Of a DNA stretch of 64,000 nucleotides, positions 44,038 to 54,157 are shown in pieces. The notes under the pieces are model-generated. The model did no database searches. It saw only the letters and a list, made by a program, of their open reading frames with translations, and was not told the DNA's origin. The stretch is from Romanomermis culicivorax (Eukaryota; Nematoda; Enoplea; Mermithida; Mermithidae), in contig CAWUHX010000133.1 of NCBI GenBank assembly GCA_963922205.1, positions 372,001 to 436,000 on the forward strand, written 5' to 3'. The first letter of the stretch is position 1, and each line of letters starts with the position of its first letter. Made by a program: the position numbers and the translations under genes.

Positions 44038-44392
44038 TTAGTCCGTAGCACTCTGCTGGGGTTCCGCACGGTTGGCCCGGCCCTGGACGGGCTTCATATC
44101 GTAGACAAATCCTTGCATGGTCTGATCTGTCAATTCTCTAAAATAATGTTGGACTCCATTTTCTGTCGATGTCAACTTTCTGTTCAATCCTTTTATATTC
44201 TGACTAATGGTTTTATCGTGGATTCTCGAGTATTCTGATGCCTTCTTTGAGTACTCATTCTGCCAGGTAGCGCATTCCTCTGCATCATAGTTCCGAAAGT
44301 TAGTGTCGAATGAACATTGCTTCGAAGTTGGACAGTTTTCAATCACTGATGTGTTAAGACACGATTTCGGAGAGATTCTACCTTCTGCTCTA
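44038..44392 (-). CDS. Probable terminal exon of an unidentified host gene
   Basis: Minus-strand frame open for about 118 codons to a TAA at 44038. Upstream it is bounded by 'cttatcatacatag', a reasonable splice acceptor, with a stop just beyond, so it is likely the last coding exon. The product is hydrophilic with Cys and Trp (ENCPTSKQCSFDTNF, ECATWQNEYSKKASEYSRIHDKTI) and ends in NRAEPQQSATD. No family recognised. Tail-to-tail with VGLL4, whose stop is 160 bp away. The upstream exons were not found with confidence. Confidence 0.45.
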
Positions 44393-44894
44393 CTGACCTA
44401 TGTATGATAAGTTGGAAATTAATAATATCAGGAAAAAAGATATTTTGCGCAGTTTACACGCAGAGAATCGAGGCAGCATTCATTTCACATAAAAAACTAA
44501 ATTCGCATAGTATAGTATGACAAAGTCTGAAATTTTTACAATTTTTGACATTTTCTAATCGATATACGTGTTTCAGAATATCACAGCTCAGAAAAGGCGT
44601 TATCTAACACTAATCATCCATTGAATGCGGAAGACAATGCTCTATAGTCAGATATGAAAAAGAATTTTTAATCCCTTACTTTACACTTTTTATGCTGTTT
44701 TAAAGTGTCAAAAAGTAAGTCAAAATAAAACGCAAAAGTCATTTGGAGCCTTCCTTGGGCACTTTCCCAAAGAACTGCAAAACTTTTTTCTTGATTTTTG
44801 TAGCCAGTAATGTCTGACACATTGTGCTAAAACTTTAATCAAACTAATGTACCCTTTCGGGAGCTGTAGGTGTCCGTCCGCACATTCTGAAAGT

Positions 44895-45776
44895 TGTAAC
44901 GACCAGATTTTGTGAAGCACTTTACTTTATCCAATTGGACGTTACGGTGGACAAAATGGGGCGTGGGGCGGGGTAGCAATGATGATACACGGATGGTCGA
45001 TGGTCGCTTGAACGTCGACTACACAAAATTAAACAGCGCGTTCGCTTGCAAATAAAAATACGACTCGGTTTAACTGCTTTCGAAAACGGTTGCTTGCAAA
45101 TATAAACGAAACGAGCGCGGAAACCAAAAACTGGGAACTACAAATAATGATCAAAATCATGCTCTGCTTCTCTTTAAATACGACGTTTTTGGCCACTCCC
45201 TGGGCGTCGCTGGAGGTCGTGCTTCTGTCCATCTTCTTCCGCCAATCGTCCCTTCCTGCTTTACTATTCATGCTTATTTAGTCACGCCCTTTAACGCTCT
45301 TCTAGTACGGCATGCTTTTTGTGTCTTGCTTGCTTCCTATGGTGGGCTTAGCCACACCTCTGTGCTTCTGTTCATGCTTCCTGTATCTGTTTCTCTGAAT
45401 ACACATGTTTTGTGGGGCCGTCACTACACCGTTGCACTTGAGACTACTGTCTGGCGGGGCTTTTACTTATTTTACTGTGTGCAGGTGTTGTTTACGATTT
45501 TTAAGGGGGGATTACGGTAGCCGTGGAATGTGTAGTTTAGTGCAGGTTCTAGAGGACCAGCTGCCATTTGTGCAAATTAATTGGGGCATCTTAATTGGGC
45601 TACAGGGGTGTGAATGGATCAAAATAAAGTACTTTACGTAATTTTATAGGAATGTTTGGGTGTGAATCCCGGACACCCTTGAGATGATAAAATAGGAAAA
45701 TGAAATAATATTTAATAATTACTATCACATACAGTATGCTATATATTTACAGTATTGCGTTAGCAGGTACGTTACA
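44895..45776 (-). repeat. 3' LTR of Gypsy-B
   Basis: On the minus strand it runs TGTAACGTAC...GGTCGTTACA: the terminal 7 bp are perfect inverted repeats and TG...CA ended. Immediately before it on that strand is a purine tract (GGAAGGAGGGAAA, 45777-45789) and, 32 bp away, the end of the integrase frame. 882 bp. The partner LTR is beyond the right edge, so boundaries rest on termini, polypurine tract and pol position. Confidence 0.7.
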
Positions 45777-45807
45777 TTTCCCTCCTTCCGGAGTTGAATG
45801 TCCTCGT

Positions 45808-47781
45808 TCAAGGCTTTCGAGGGTGAGGAGGGGTGGGGGCAGTTTCGATAGGTGATTCTCGAGGGTAAAAAGGGGTTGTCTTGTTTACATGTACCGTAAA
45901 TGTGATATTCTTATGGGGGTGTTTGAGTGTAATGTTGGGGTACATGAAATTTGTGACTGTATAGGGCCCGTTTTGACGAGGGAGGAATTTGGGAGTCCAC
46001 CCTTGTTTACACGAATGATTTTTGTAGAGAAGGAGATCACCTGCCTTGTAATGGATATTTTGAGCATGCTTGTTATACTGAAGGGTATAGTGATCTTGGG
46101 CTTTTTGCAAGTTTTTCTGTATGGTTGAGAGTGCTTCTGTAAAGTGAGATTTTACATGAAGGGCATAGTCGTCTAAATCAACCATGTAGGATGTGGGGAA
46201 AAAATTTAAAGCTGTGTCTGATGGAAGATTAGCCTGTCTACCATGGAGTAATTCAAATGGGGGATACGAAGTGCTATCATTCTTGTGAATGTTAATCGAA
46301 AAAACAGCATAGGGTAGATAAGTATCCCAATCAGTGTGATTTGAATTGATGTACATGTGGATATGGGTGGCTAGGGTCTGGTTGCAATGCTCAACTTACC
46401 CATTGGCAATGGGACGGTATGGGGTAGTATGAATTTTTTGAGTATTGCATAAACTGGTGATCCGTGAAAAGAGATCAGATACAAAATCAGAGCCACAGTC
46501 ACAGTGGATGATTTTTGGGGAGCCATGACGGCAAACAATTTTGATTATGAATAATTTGGCGATCGTGGCTGCAGTGATATCAGGGGTCGGAAATGCCTCC
46601 ACATATTTGGTGAAATAATCGATGAAAACGACAATGAATCGGTTGCCGTCTTCAGTTAGGGGTAATGGCCCCATGCAATCAACACCGACTCTATCAAATG
46701 GGCCAGTTGGCTGAATTGGTACCAAATTCGCATGTATTTTGTGCCGGAGGGCTTTTTGTGTCTGGCATGGGTGGCAAGTTTTGCAATAACGTTTAATATC
46801 ATGGCTCATTTGGGGCCAAAAATATTTCTCCTGGAGCAAGTGTAAAGTTTTCCGGGCAGAGAAATGGCCTGTGAATTTGCTGTCATGATGTGAGGTGATG
46901 AGATGCTGGACTTGTGACTTGAGGATGTATAGTTTTGCCTGTTTGTTGACTATACGGAAGAGAATGTTTTGACGCACTGGGAATTGGATCATAGTAAGGG
47001 GGTGTTTTTTGGCGATTTTTGCTGAAATACTTTTGACTGTTGCATCGGTGCGTTGAAGTTCAGCAAAATTTTTCTGTTGCTCTTCTTGTTCAGTTGCTTC
47101 AGCCTCAAGAACAGAATTGATGGTGGATATTTCAGGGCGGGTTTTGAGTTGCTCAATATCAAAGGATTGCTTCGCTGTCTCTGAGGGGAAACTAGAAATA
47201 GCATCTGCAGCGCGGTTAGCAGTGCCTTTCTTAGGTCGAATGTCTAGCTGAATACCCGAGAGGGCTAATCCCCAACGGGCAATGAGAGGGGACGGGTTTT
47301 CCTTCTGTAAGACTGCCTGAACTGCAGTATGCTCAGTGTGTACAATAACATGTTGCTGGAAAAGATAGGGGCGGAAATACTTGACAAACTCAACTACTGC
47401 AAGGGTTTCCAACTCAGTTATTGGGTAGTTGCCTTCTGCGTGTTTCAATGTGCAGCTCCCAAAAGTGATGTGGCAATCCTGACCTTTACTGTCTAGTTGG
47501 CTGAGAATGGCGCCCATTCCAAGTTTAGAGGCATCAGTTTGCAGAATGAACAGTTTGGTGAAATCGGGATGCTGCAGTATCGGGGCATGAATGAGCAATT
47601 CTTTGAGTTTAGTGAATGCGTTTTGCTGTTCGGGCCCCCAGCAAAAATTCCGAATTCTTTTTGAGTAGAGCTGTGAGAGGGCTAGAAATTTGGGAGCACT
47701 TCGGGATGAATCTGAGATAATAGGAGGGTAGACCAAGGAATGATTTAACTTCTTTGGAGGTTTTGGGGGTGGGGATGTCAT
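45808..47781 (-). pseudogene. pol: Gypsy-B RNase H and integrase
   Basis: One frame with a single stop near 46394. RNase H: LQTDASKLGMGAILSQ (first Asp), ELETLAVVEFVKYF (Glu), VHTEHTAVQAV (usual TDH reads TEH). Integrase: zinc domain with HHDSKFTGHFS and CKTCHPCQ, first Asp GVDCMGPLPL, second Asp IHCDCGSDF, third residue Glu just beyond the stop (ANG-stop-VEH). C-terminal GPYTV motif near 45970. The integrase inserts the cDNA; the catalytic triad appears retained. The frame ends 32 bp from the LTR, so nothing is encoded after pol in this element. Confidence 0.85.
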
Positions 47782-48890
47782 AAATGGTTTGTACCTTATT
47801 GGGGTCTGGTGAAATGCCTTGCTGAGAAATGATGTGGCCTAAGTATTGGACTTGGGGCTGGCAGAATTTGCATTTTTGTATGTTTAGTTTAAGGCCTGCT
47901 TGTGAGAAATGGGCCAGAATAGTGTCTGAACATTCCAGCATTTGGGCATGGGAGTCTGCGAAGACTAAAACATCATCGAGATAGACAAGGCATGTGTTCC
48001 ACTGCAATCCCGAGAGGATAACATCCATTAACCTTGGGGATGTGGCTGGAGCGTTGGTGAGACCGAAGGGGAGATAGTTAAACTGATATTGTCTGGCGGA
48101 GCAATTAAAGGCAGTTTTCTCCCTGTCTGCTTGTGCGATTGGAATGGAATAATAGGCATTGGATTGGTCAAGGGAGGTAAAATATTTCATTCCACGTAGG
48201 GTGTCTAGAATTTTGTCTATGTGGGGCAAGGGGTAGGTATCTTTTTTGGTTACCTTATTGAGGCCTCTAAAATCAATGCATAAGTGATGGCCACCATCTT
48301 TTTTTGGGGACTGAAACTGTGTTGGTGCACCATGGAGAATTGCTCTGGCTTATGACACCTGCTGCTGTGAGTTGCTCAACTTCTGCTTGTATGATTTGCT
48401 TTTCTTTTGGGGAAGTCAGAAAAAGGTGTCTACGTATGGGTTGGGAGCCATTGGTGTCAATTGTATGTGAAGCAAGGGCGGTTCTACCTACGTCCATTTT
48501 GGATTTAGCATATAATGTAGGATACTTCGATAGGGCGTGTAGAAGTTGAGTTTTTTTGGTTTCTGTGAGGTCACTGGAGGTTAAATTAACATTTCCTTTT
48601 AACCATGTGAACGCATCAAAACGGTTTGGCTGGTTTTGCGTGGAGGGGGTTACTTTAGCAGAAGCGTCTTGTTTTGGGATGTAACATGAGACGGTACTGA
48701 TGCATGTTCCAGGGTAAAGAGTTTGGGCTGTGTCTTGCGTGTTTAATACTGATATGCATATGCGACTGTTTCGGTTCTCAGAGACACAAGCTGCGAAATG
48801 AACTTTGGCATTCTGTTTGGGTTTCGGGGTAAATTCTAGCTGTTTAACTTGTAGGTATGATTTGGGCAAGGGGACAGTAAATTAAGTTAC
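47600..48890 (-). pseudogene. pol: Gypsy-B reverse transcriptase, frameshifted
   Basis: The upstream part (48869-48273) contains the linker and the start of RT (VISQSNSPWCTNTVSVPKK). After a shift near 48290 the frame 48229-47609 carries FTSLDQSNAYYSIPIAQ (motif A), LPFGLTNAPAT (motif B) and YLDDVLVF (motif C, catalytic Asp pair near 47970). Typical Ty3/Gypsy RT order. Another shift near 47620 leads to RNase H. It copies element RNA into DNA. Confidence 0.85.
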
Positions 48891-49515
48891 TGTATGGGGT
48901 GGTAATTCTAATTTTTCATCTAAATAAGTTCCACCATGGGTCGAAAGGGGGCTCTATTCTAGGCCGTCACAAGGTAGTATAAGATTGCCAAATTTGACCT
49001 GGGATTTCTGATTGTTGATAGTATATTCCAAAAATCCACTGAGAAAGTTTTTGTTTAGAAGGACGTCTGCTGTGCAAGCTTTTTGTACATGGACCATTAT
49101 GGTTTCCTGAATAGTTTGTGGGCTGTTACTGTAAGAAAAGTCGTTCCTACAAAGTGAATCGGAAGGTTATTTGCTGCTTTGGCTTGGACTAGCGGGGATT
49201 TCATGTCTAGCTGTAAGATTTGAGTGATTCGTGAATCAATGAGTGAGTATACGGCACCAGTGTCAATCATGCCTTTTGTAATTAGCTTGCCATTAAGTGT
49301 GATTGGAATGTGAGGGGTATGTTCCTCAGGTACATTCTGGGGTGGCTTGTTTGATCCAGATTGGTGAATTTGATTAATGAGTTTGATTGCAGGAGTTCTG
49401 GGGATATCAATATCGACAAGGACGTATTTCTGCTGCCTTTGTGCCCCAGGACGATTAGCTAATTCTAGGAGAGCATGGCTGACTGATGGGGGAATGGTCT
49501 CATGTAAACGTCTGT
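48890..49515 (-). pseudogene. pro: Gypsy-B retropepsin
   Basis: Frame opening near 49515, overlapping the end of the Env membrane-anchor frame. The active site is GMIDTGAVYSLID near 49240-49275, with the canonical D-T-G-A intact. Preceded by about 80 residues without a clear domain. Stops appear before the RT frame. The step from the Env frame to this frame is at 'cagacgtttacatga', so either a frameshift signal or an indel lies there. Confidence 0.75.
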
Positions 49516-51375
49516 TGTGTGATGGTATTTCCTACGACCTGTTGCTTTGGGGAAGGGAAATATTTTTGAAGAATGAGAAAAGAGTAAAAGACGCCTGCCA
49601 TAACTACAGTAATAACGGCTAGATTAATAATGATTTGCAGGGGTCCTTTGAGTAAATTATTTAATCCGTCTGTGAGGCTTTGGGTGGTACTGGTTATTAC
49701 ATGTTCAATGCCTTGCCGGGCACCAGAGAGGGTATTTCCGATTGCTTGGCCACTGCCTGAGATCATATTGTAAACTGTATCTGAGTTAAGGGACATTTGG
49801 GTGGTGTAATTGACGAGTTTTTAACAAGGTTTTCGAGTGTGTGAGTTTTGTAAATGTATTGTTTCAAATTGTCGAAATTGTTGTGAGTTGATCATGAAAA
49901 ATTGGAGGTGTGTTAAAATGGAAAAGGGAGAAATTTTGGTTCCAGACGATTTCTAACGGTAGATCAGTGACATGCGGGGATCCTGTTTCACTGACCCATG
50001 TGTTATTCTGTTTGTAAAGGGCTACATGCATGTGATGGCAGTCAATGGTTTGTGAGAAAGGGGTCAAATGGTTTCCTTCTGGGTTCGAAAACATGAGTTT
50101 GGTTCCTACGAGAATGGGTAAAAGTTTGTAGCATGTTTGGTTGATTTTATGGTTGTAAAAGACTTCAGATGCGTTTACCTGTTTACAGGGCCAGACTGTG
50201 AGGGCTTCTCCTGTGAATTCTGCTATTATGTCAGTTCACTGTACGAATGCGCGCGCCCCAAGGGTTGCATCAAGGCGCAAAATTTGTCATACTAGATCAA
50301 GGTGACGCTGTGCCTGTCTGCATAATTCACTCCATATGTTTTTGAAATTTTGGATTTCGAATTCCTGGATTTTGTCTGCTAGATAGTTTAGTTTTGCATT
50401 AATGGGTTCAAAATCATCAAAATCGTATAGTGTAGTGTGAGTTTCATTGGTTTTCGGGGTTAAAAAGGTGTTAGGATGTGGGGTGCTTTTATCTAGCTGG
50501 ACAACAATGCCCTGTTCCGTTAGGACACTGTCTTGGATTTCTGGGCAGTTGGGGTTCGAAAAGAGTGTACTTTTGACTGAGAATGCACCTTGTAGCTCTT
50601 CTATTATCATGTGGGTTTGCGTCAGTTTTATGGGATGTGTATTTTTGTATTCGAAGGGGCATACGTTTTCAAATGTTGTTTCATTCCAGATAATGGACCC
50701 GTCGGTCGTTACACAATAGCCTGATGTTGGTTTGCATGACCCCAGGTCACCTAATGTACCTGTCATAGATTTTCCATTCCAAGACGCTATTTGTCCTATT
50801 TCTATGATGACCTTAGTGACCGACGTACAGTGGTCTGTACAACACCATGTGTATTATACGCTTAGGGAGTTGTTTGTTGACCAAACTCCTGGTTGAGTTT
50901 CGTATAATTTTTGACTGTTGTGTTCTTTGTCGATAACGATTGCCTTACAAACATGCAGGGTTAGATTTTGCATTTCGGTTTGGTCAAAGACAATACCTTT
51001 TGAGCCAAAAAATCCTGTATTAGTACAAATTTTCCATTTGCGAACACTGCATTTGTATGCATCTGTAATGTGAGGTTTAATGGAGGGGATATAGATTTTT
51101 CCGAATGTCTGTACTGGTTTGTCTACTGTGGAAGGGGGCATGCATGATACAAGTTTTGGTATGCTGACTGAGTGACCGCTCAATGAAGTTCCACAGATCT
51201 GAAATTGGGCACTACACGATGTGGGGATTATTATACAAAGAAATATACAAAACATCCCCCAATACAATGTTTTAGTGGAGGCAGCGGGGCACTGTATTTT
51301 TTCACTCTGGCCGGTTTGGCGTGGCGGCTGTTGTTGTTTTGTGATTTCGAACTGAGGGGGTGGCCAGTTTGTCAT
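49500..51375 (-). pseudogene. env: Gypsy-B envelope-like glycoprotein, between gag and protease
   Basis: Starts [13 protein letters not shown] (51375). A hydrophobic leader (about residues 36-58, [18 protein letters not shown]) is followed by a Cys-rich ectodomain with KICTNTGFFGSKGI, a W-C-C block, SIIWNETTFENVCPF, IIEELQGAFS and, near 50240, DATLGARAF; C-terminal membrane anchor LQIIINLAVITVVMAGVFYSF (about 49640-49570). The same frame continues through stops at about 50860, 50285 and 50220; the anchor is in a shifted frame. The matching protein in Gypsy-C shares these blocks. Family not proven; not baculovirus-F-like as in errantiviruses. Resemblance to mononegavirus/chuvirus-type glycoproteins is only a suspicion. 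Described as an old, broken copy. Confidence 0.75.
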
Positions 51376-51451
51376 CTGAACAGTCTGTAAAACTTTAGAA
51401 GTTGAGTCATGGGATGGAGTTTGGATTTGCTTACTTGTGGGGGTCGGTAAT

Positions 51452-51455
51452 AATG
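51452..51455. repeat. Left target-site duplication of Gypsy-C
   Basis: aatg, identical to 62533-62536 on the other side of the element. Confidence 0.8.
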
Positions 51456-52074
51456 TGTGGGAGCGCTAAAAATCAATCAATAAAGATCGCCGTTGAGCAA
51501 CCTACAGTAAACAGCGATGCTTTCACCGTCGCGCTTATGTCAGGCAAACCTACGTTATCCAATCCTACTGTAGACATCGTGCCAAGATTCTTTGTTCACG
51601 TAACCTAACTTTTTTTATTTTTATATGACTACGCTTATTAAGATTATAATCTAAGATTGTATGAAACTATGACGTCAATGCTTAGTTTTTATGTCTTTTT
51701 ATTTATATATAAACGCTTGTTTTGTATGTTAAAATCACTTCAACATTTTATTAATAAATTCGGCTTACCTGCTTTCTCTGCTCTTCACCATCGTCGTAGG
51801 GTCACTGGATAAATCGTCATTTGTTCCGTCCGGCTTTTGCGACCATTGGAAGCTGGAAGGAATATATTTTCGTTGCGAGACTAAGATTTTCCTTTTACTT
51901 ACCTTGGCGTTTTCCTAAATCGTCGCCGTTGCCGCCCATCCTTTGACATTTTCGTTGATGATTCTGAAGAAGAAAGAATAAATTGAAAACATTTTAGTAT
52001 TCAGTCTGATTTGCAGGTTATTCAGCTACAGTAATCTGTATTTTCCATTGACCTAAAAATTGACAAACCTTACA
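51456..52074 (+). repeat. 5' LTR of Gypsy-C
   Basis: 619 bp, identical in length to 61914-62532. Contains a cAMP-response-like palindrome TGACGTCA (51670-51677), a TATA box tatatataaa (51704-51713) and an aataaa signal (51753-51758), in the order expected for U3 promoter and R/U5. Confidence 0.93.
51670..51713 (+). promoter_or_regulatory. Gypsy-C LTR promoter: CRE palindrome and TATA box
   Basis: TGACGTCA at 51670-51677 is the consensus CREB/ATF site; the TATA box follows at 51704-51713. In the 3' LTR the palindrome reads TGACCTCA, so only the promoter-proximal 5' copy keeps the consensus. Factor binding is inferred from the motif only. Confidence 0.55.
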
Positions 52075-52076
52075 AG

Positions 52077-52092
52077 TGGCGAGGCTGGCAGG
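52077..52092 (+). other. Candidate primer-binding site of Gypsy-C
   Basis: TGGCGAGGCTGGCAGG begins two bases after the 5' LTR. TGG at this place matches the complement of a tRNA CCA end. The tRNA was not identified. Confidence 0.5.
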
Positions 52093-52395
52093 ACCGTCGA
52101 CTACAATTTTCGGATTGAATTGACATTGAAGAAGCCTGAAAATAAAGAAGAAATAAAGGAGCACGAAGGCCGACGATTTTATTTGGCAACTTACTTGGCG
52201 TTTTTCGAATTTTTTGAGCCTGACGATTTTTCTTGAAGAACGGCTGAAGAAGAAAATTCACTTTTTTCGATTTTTAATAAAATAATCGCCCGCGCTCGCC
52301 AGAATCCTACAGAACACCGACGAACTAGAAGTGGACGACCATTATTTGAACATGCACCACCAGAAGAAAATTTAGAAGAAGAAAATTTACAAATT

Positions 52396-53952
52396 TTGGC
52401 GAATCAAGAAGATCAAGTTTTAGTTGGAAATAGAGACATAATGGCTATGGAAGAAATCAACGATTTGCTACGAAATACAGTGGCTCGAGTTACAGAACCA
52501 TATGAAACCCACCCGACGATTCCCACCGGTCTAGGTGATCTATCCCCATTTGCTGGCGACCCGAACCATTTAAATTGGTCAGAATGGGAAAGAAAATTTT
52601 CGAGATTAGCGATTTTGGCAGGTGCTACAGCCCTAAGTAGAAAAACGGCCCTGCTAGCAAATTATTTACGAGGCGCTGCACTCAATTATTTTGGAGAATT
52701 AGAAGCAAGACAACCACCTTTGGCTGACTGGGATGCATGGACTGGTGCTTACCTAGCCAAGTTTCCCCATAATCGCCAAATCGACGTCAAATATGAGCAG
52801 CTGGTTGCTAGAACGCAATCGTTGGGAGAACCCATGGCCGTTTTCGCCGCTGATGTCCGTCACTTAGCCAAACGAGCTTTTCCAACCTGGAACGGAGCCG
52901 AAGAACCTGATATAATTATTAAAAATCATTTTATAAATCGACTAATACCTGACATTCGTCATTGGGTCCAAAACGCCGAACTGGATTCATTCGAGGCCGC
53001 CGTTGCTGAAGCTGAAAAACAAGAATTACGAGAAAAACAATATCACAGTGAAAATAACCCTTCGTTTCAAGTTTTGGCGAATTCCGTCAGTCAGCTGACA
53101 AATTTAGTGCAACAGTTGAGTGCTGTCAACCTAGCTGGAAATTCGAATTCGGAAAGAAGACACGAACAAAGGACAAATCAAAATACTAATTTCAACAGAT
53201 GGCCATGGCAAGAAAATCGTTTTTGGCCTAGGAACAACGCGAGAGATTTTCAGATTCAATCGAACAGTCCCCAAGAGTCCAACAGGATGGGAGGTCGCCC
53301 AAATCCCGCGATAAATACCAACTTTAACCGCAGCCGCCCGTCAGGAAGGTCCTCAGATGGTACCGTTTCTTGTTTTAGATGTGGTAGAAGTGGGCATTAT
53401 TCTTCTACTTGCCCCATGCTTGAACGAAATCAAGATTCCAGATTTTTGAGTTCCCCGCGTAGCACATGGCGTGGTGGACCGCCCCGAGTACAAATGCCAG
53501 CCCGAGGCGTTTCGAACCCTAGGAGTCCAGGAGATGCCCTTTCTGGAACCCGAGGAGTCAATAGTCAGCTTTGCCTTGCCGAGGCTAATGGGCCCAACGT
53601 GTCAGAATTTAATCCTGACACCATCGCAGAACAGTCCGATCCCTGGAATTGCGATGATTTTGATCTGTTAGGAAATTCCAATGTGAGGCCTCAGGCACAT
53701 GTTTTTATGGCCCGATATAATGAATTTTATTTTGGAACAGGACACTCCACATTGGTGAGTAGTGGGACAGGATCTGAAGAAATTAGCGATAATCCCACTA
53801 TTGCCTCCCATGGGTATACTGGCAATTATTATGAAGCCCCAGAACACTTAGAAAACGGTTATTTAGAAAATGGTTCAGACAGAACCTCTGATTTTGATGA
53901 AACTTCTGATTTCGACTATTATGAAGATAGACGGCGCCCGTCAACGATTTGA
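52396..53952 (+). CDS. gag: Gypsy-C Gag (capsid and one zinc knuckle)
   Basis: Intact frame to the TGA/TAA region at 53952. The frame is open upstream to 52237 without an ATG; the first ATGs are at 52441 and 52447 (MAMEEIN), so translation probably starts there or after splicing from the LTR. A capsid-type helical region (WSEWERKFSRLAILAGAT ... YLRGAALNYF) covers residues 40-240, a Gln/Asn/Arg-rich linker follows, and one CCHC knuckle CFRCGRSGHYSSTC lies at 53371-53412. A long acidic C-terminal tail (about 170 residues) after the knuckle is unusual. Gag assembles particles and packages RNA. The adjacent env frame begins about 200 bp downstream. Confidence 0.88.
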   Translation: MANQEDQVLVGNRDIMAMEEINDLLRNTVARVTEPYETHPTIPTGLGDLSPFAGDPNHLNWSEWERKFSRLAILAGATALSRKTALLANYLRGAALNYFGELEARQPPLADWDAWTGAYLAKFPHNRQIDVKYEQLVARTQSLGEPMAVFAADVRHLAKRAFPTWNGAEEPDIIIKNHFINRLIPDIRHWVQNAELDSFEAAVAEAEKQELREKQYHSENNPSFQVLANSVSQLTNLVQQLSAVNLAGNSNSERRHEQRTNQNTNFNRWPWQENRFWPRNNARDFQIQSNSPQESNRMGGRPNPAINTNFNRSRPSGRSSDGTVSCFRCGRSGHYSSTCPMLERNQDSRFLSSPRSTWRGGPPRVQMPARGVSNPRSPGDALSGTRGVNSQLCLAEANGPNVSEFNPDTIAEQSDPWNCDDFDLLGNSNVRPQAHVFMARYNEFYFGTGHSTLVSSGTGSEEISDNPTIASHGYTGNYYEAPEHLENGYLENGSDRTSDFDETSDFDYYEDRRRPSTI

Positions 53953-54154
53953 AAATTCTGGGCAAGTCGAATCAGTTAATGTTTTCATGAATACGGCTCA
54001 GACTGGAGGTTCTAATTCCGACCGTCCCTCTGGAAGCCGCCCCATGGGTGAAGTTTATTTTATTTTGAATGGGCCTGCTGCAGCCAGTATTTGTAATTTA
54101 TGTAATATTTTGAATTGTATGCATATGCAAGAATTTGGAAGCCGGTCACGATGA
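53870..54154 (+). other. Gag-env junction with an overlapping small frame
   Basis: A 94-codon open frame overlaps the Gag end by 83 bp in a different frame and stops four bases before the env frame opens. It contains no known domain. It could be a short extra protein, the start of Env through a frameshift, or chance. Confidence 0.3.
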
Positions 54155-54157
54155 GGA

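Noticed and set aside
45029..45271. 80-codon minus-strand frame with hydrophobic segment
   Set aside because: It falls inside the inferred Gypsy-B LTR and lacks coding context.
51402..51608. ORF shared by both LTRs (also 61773-62066)
   Set aside because: The shared part is LTR sequence; identical only because the LTRs are duplicates.
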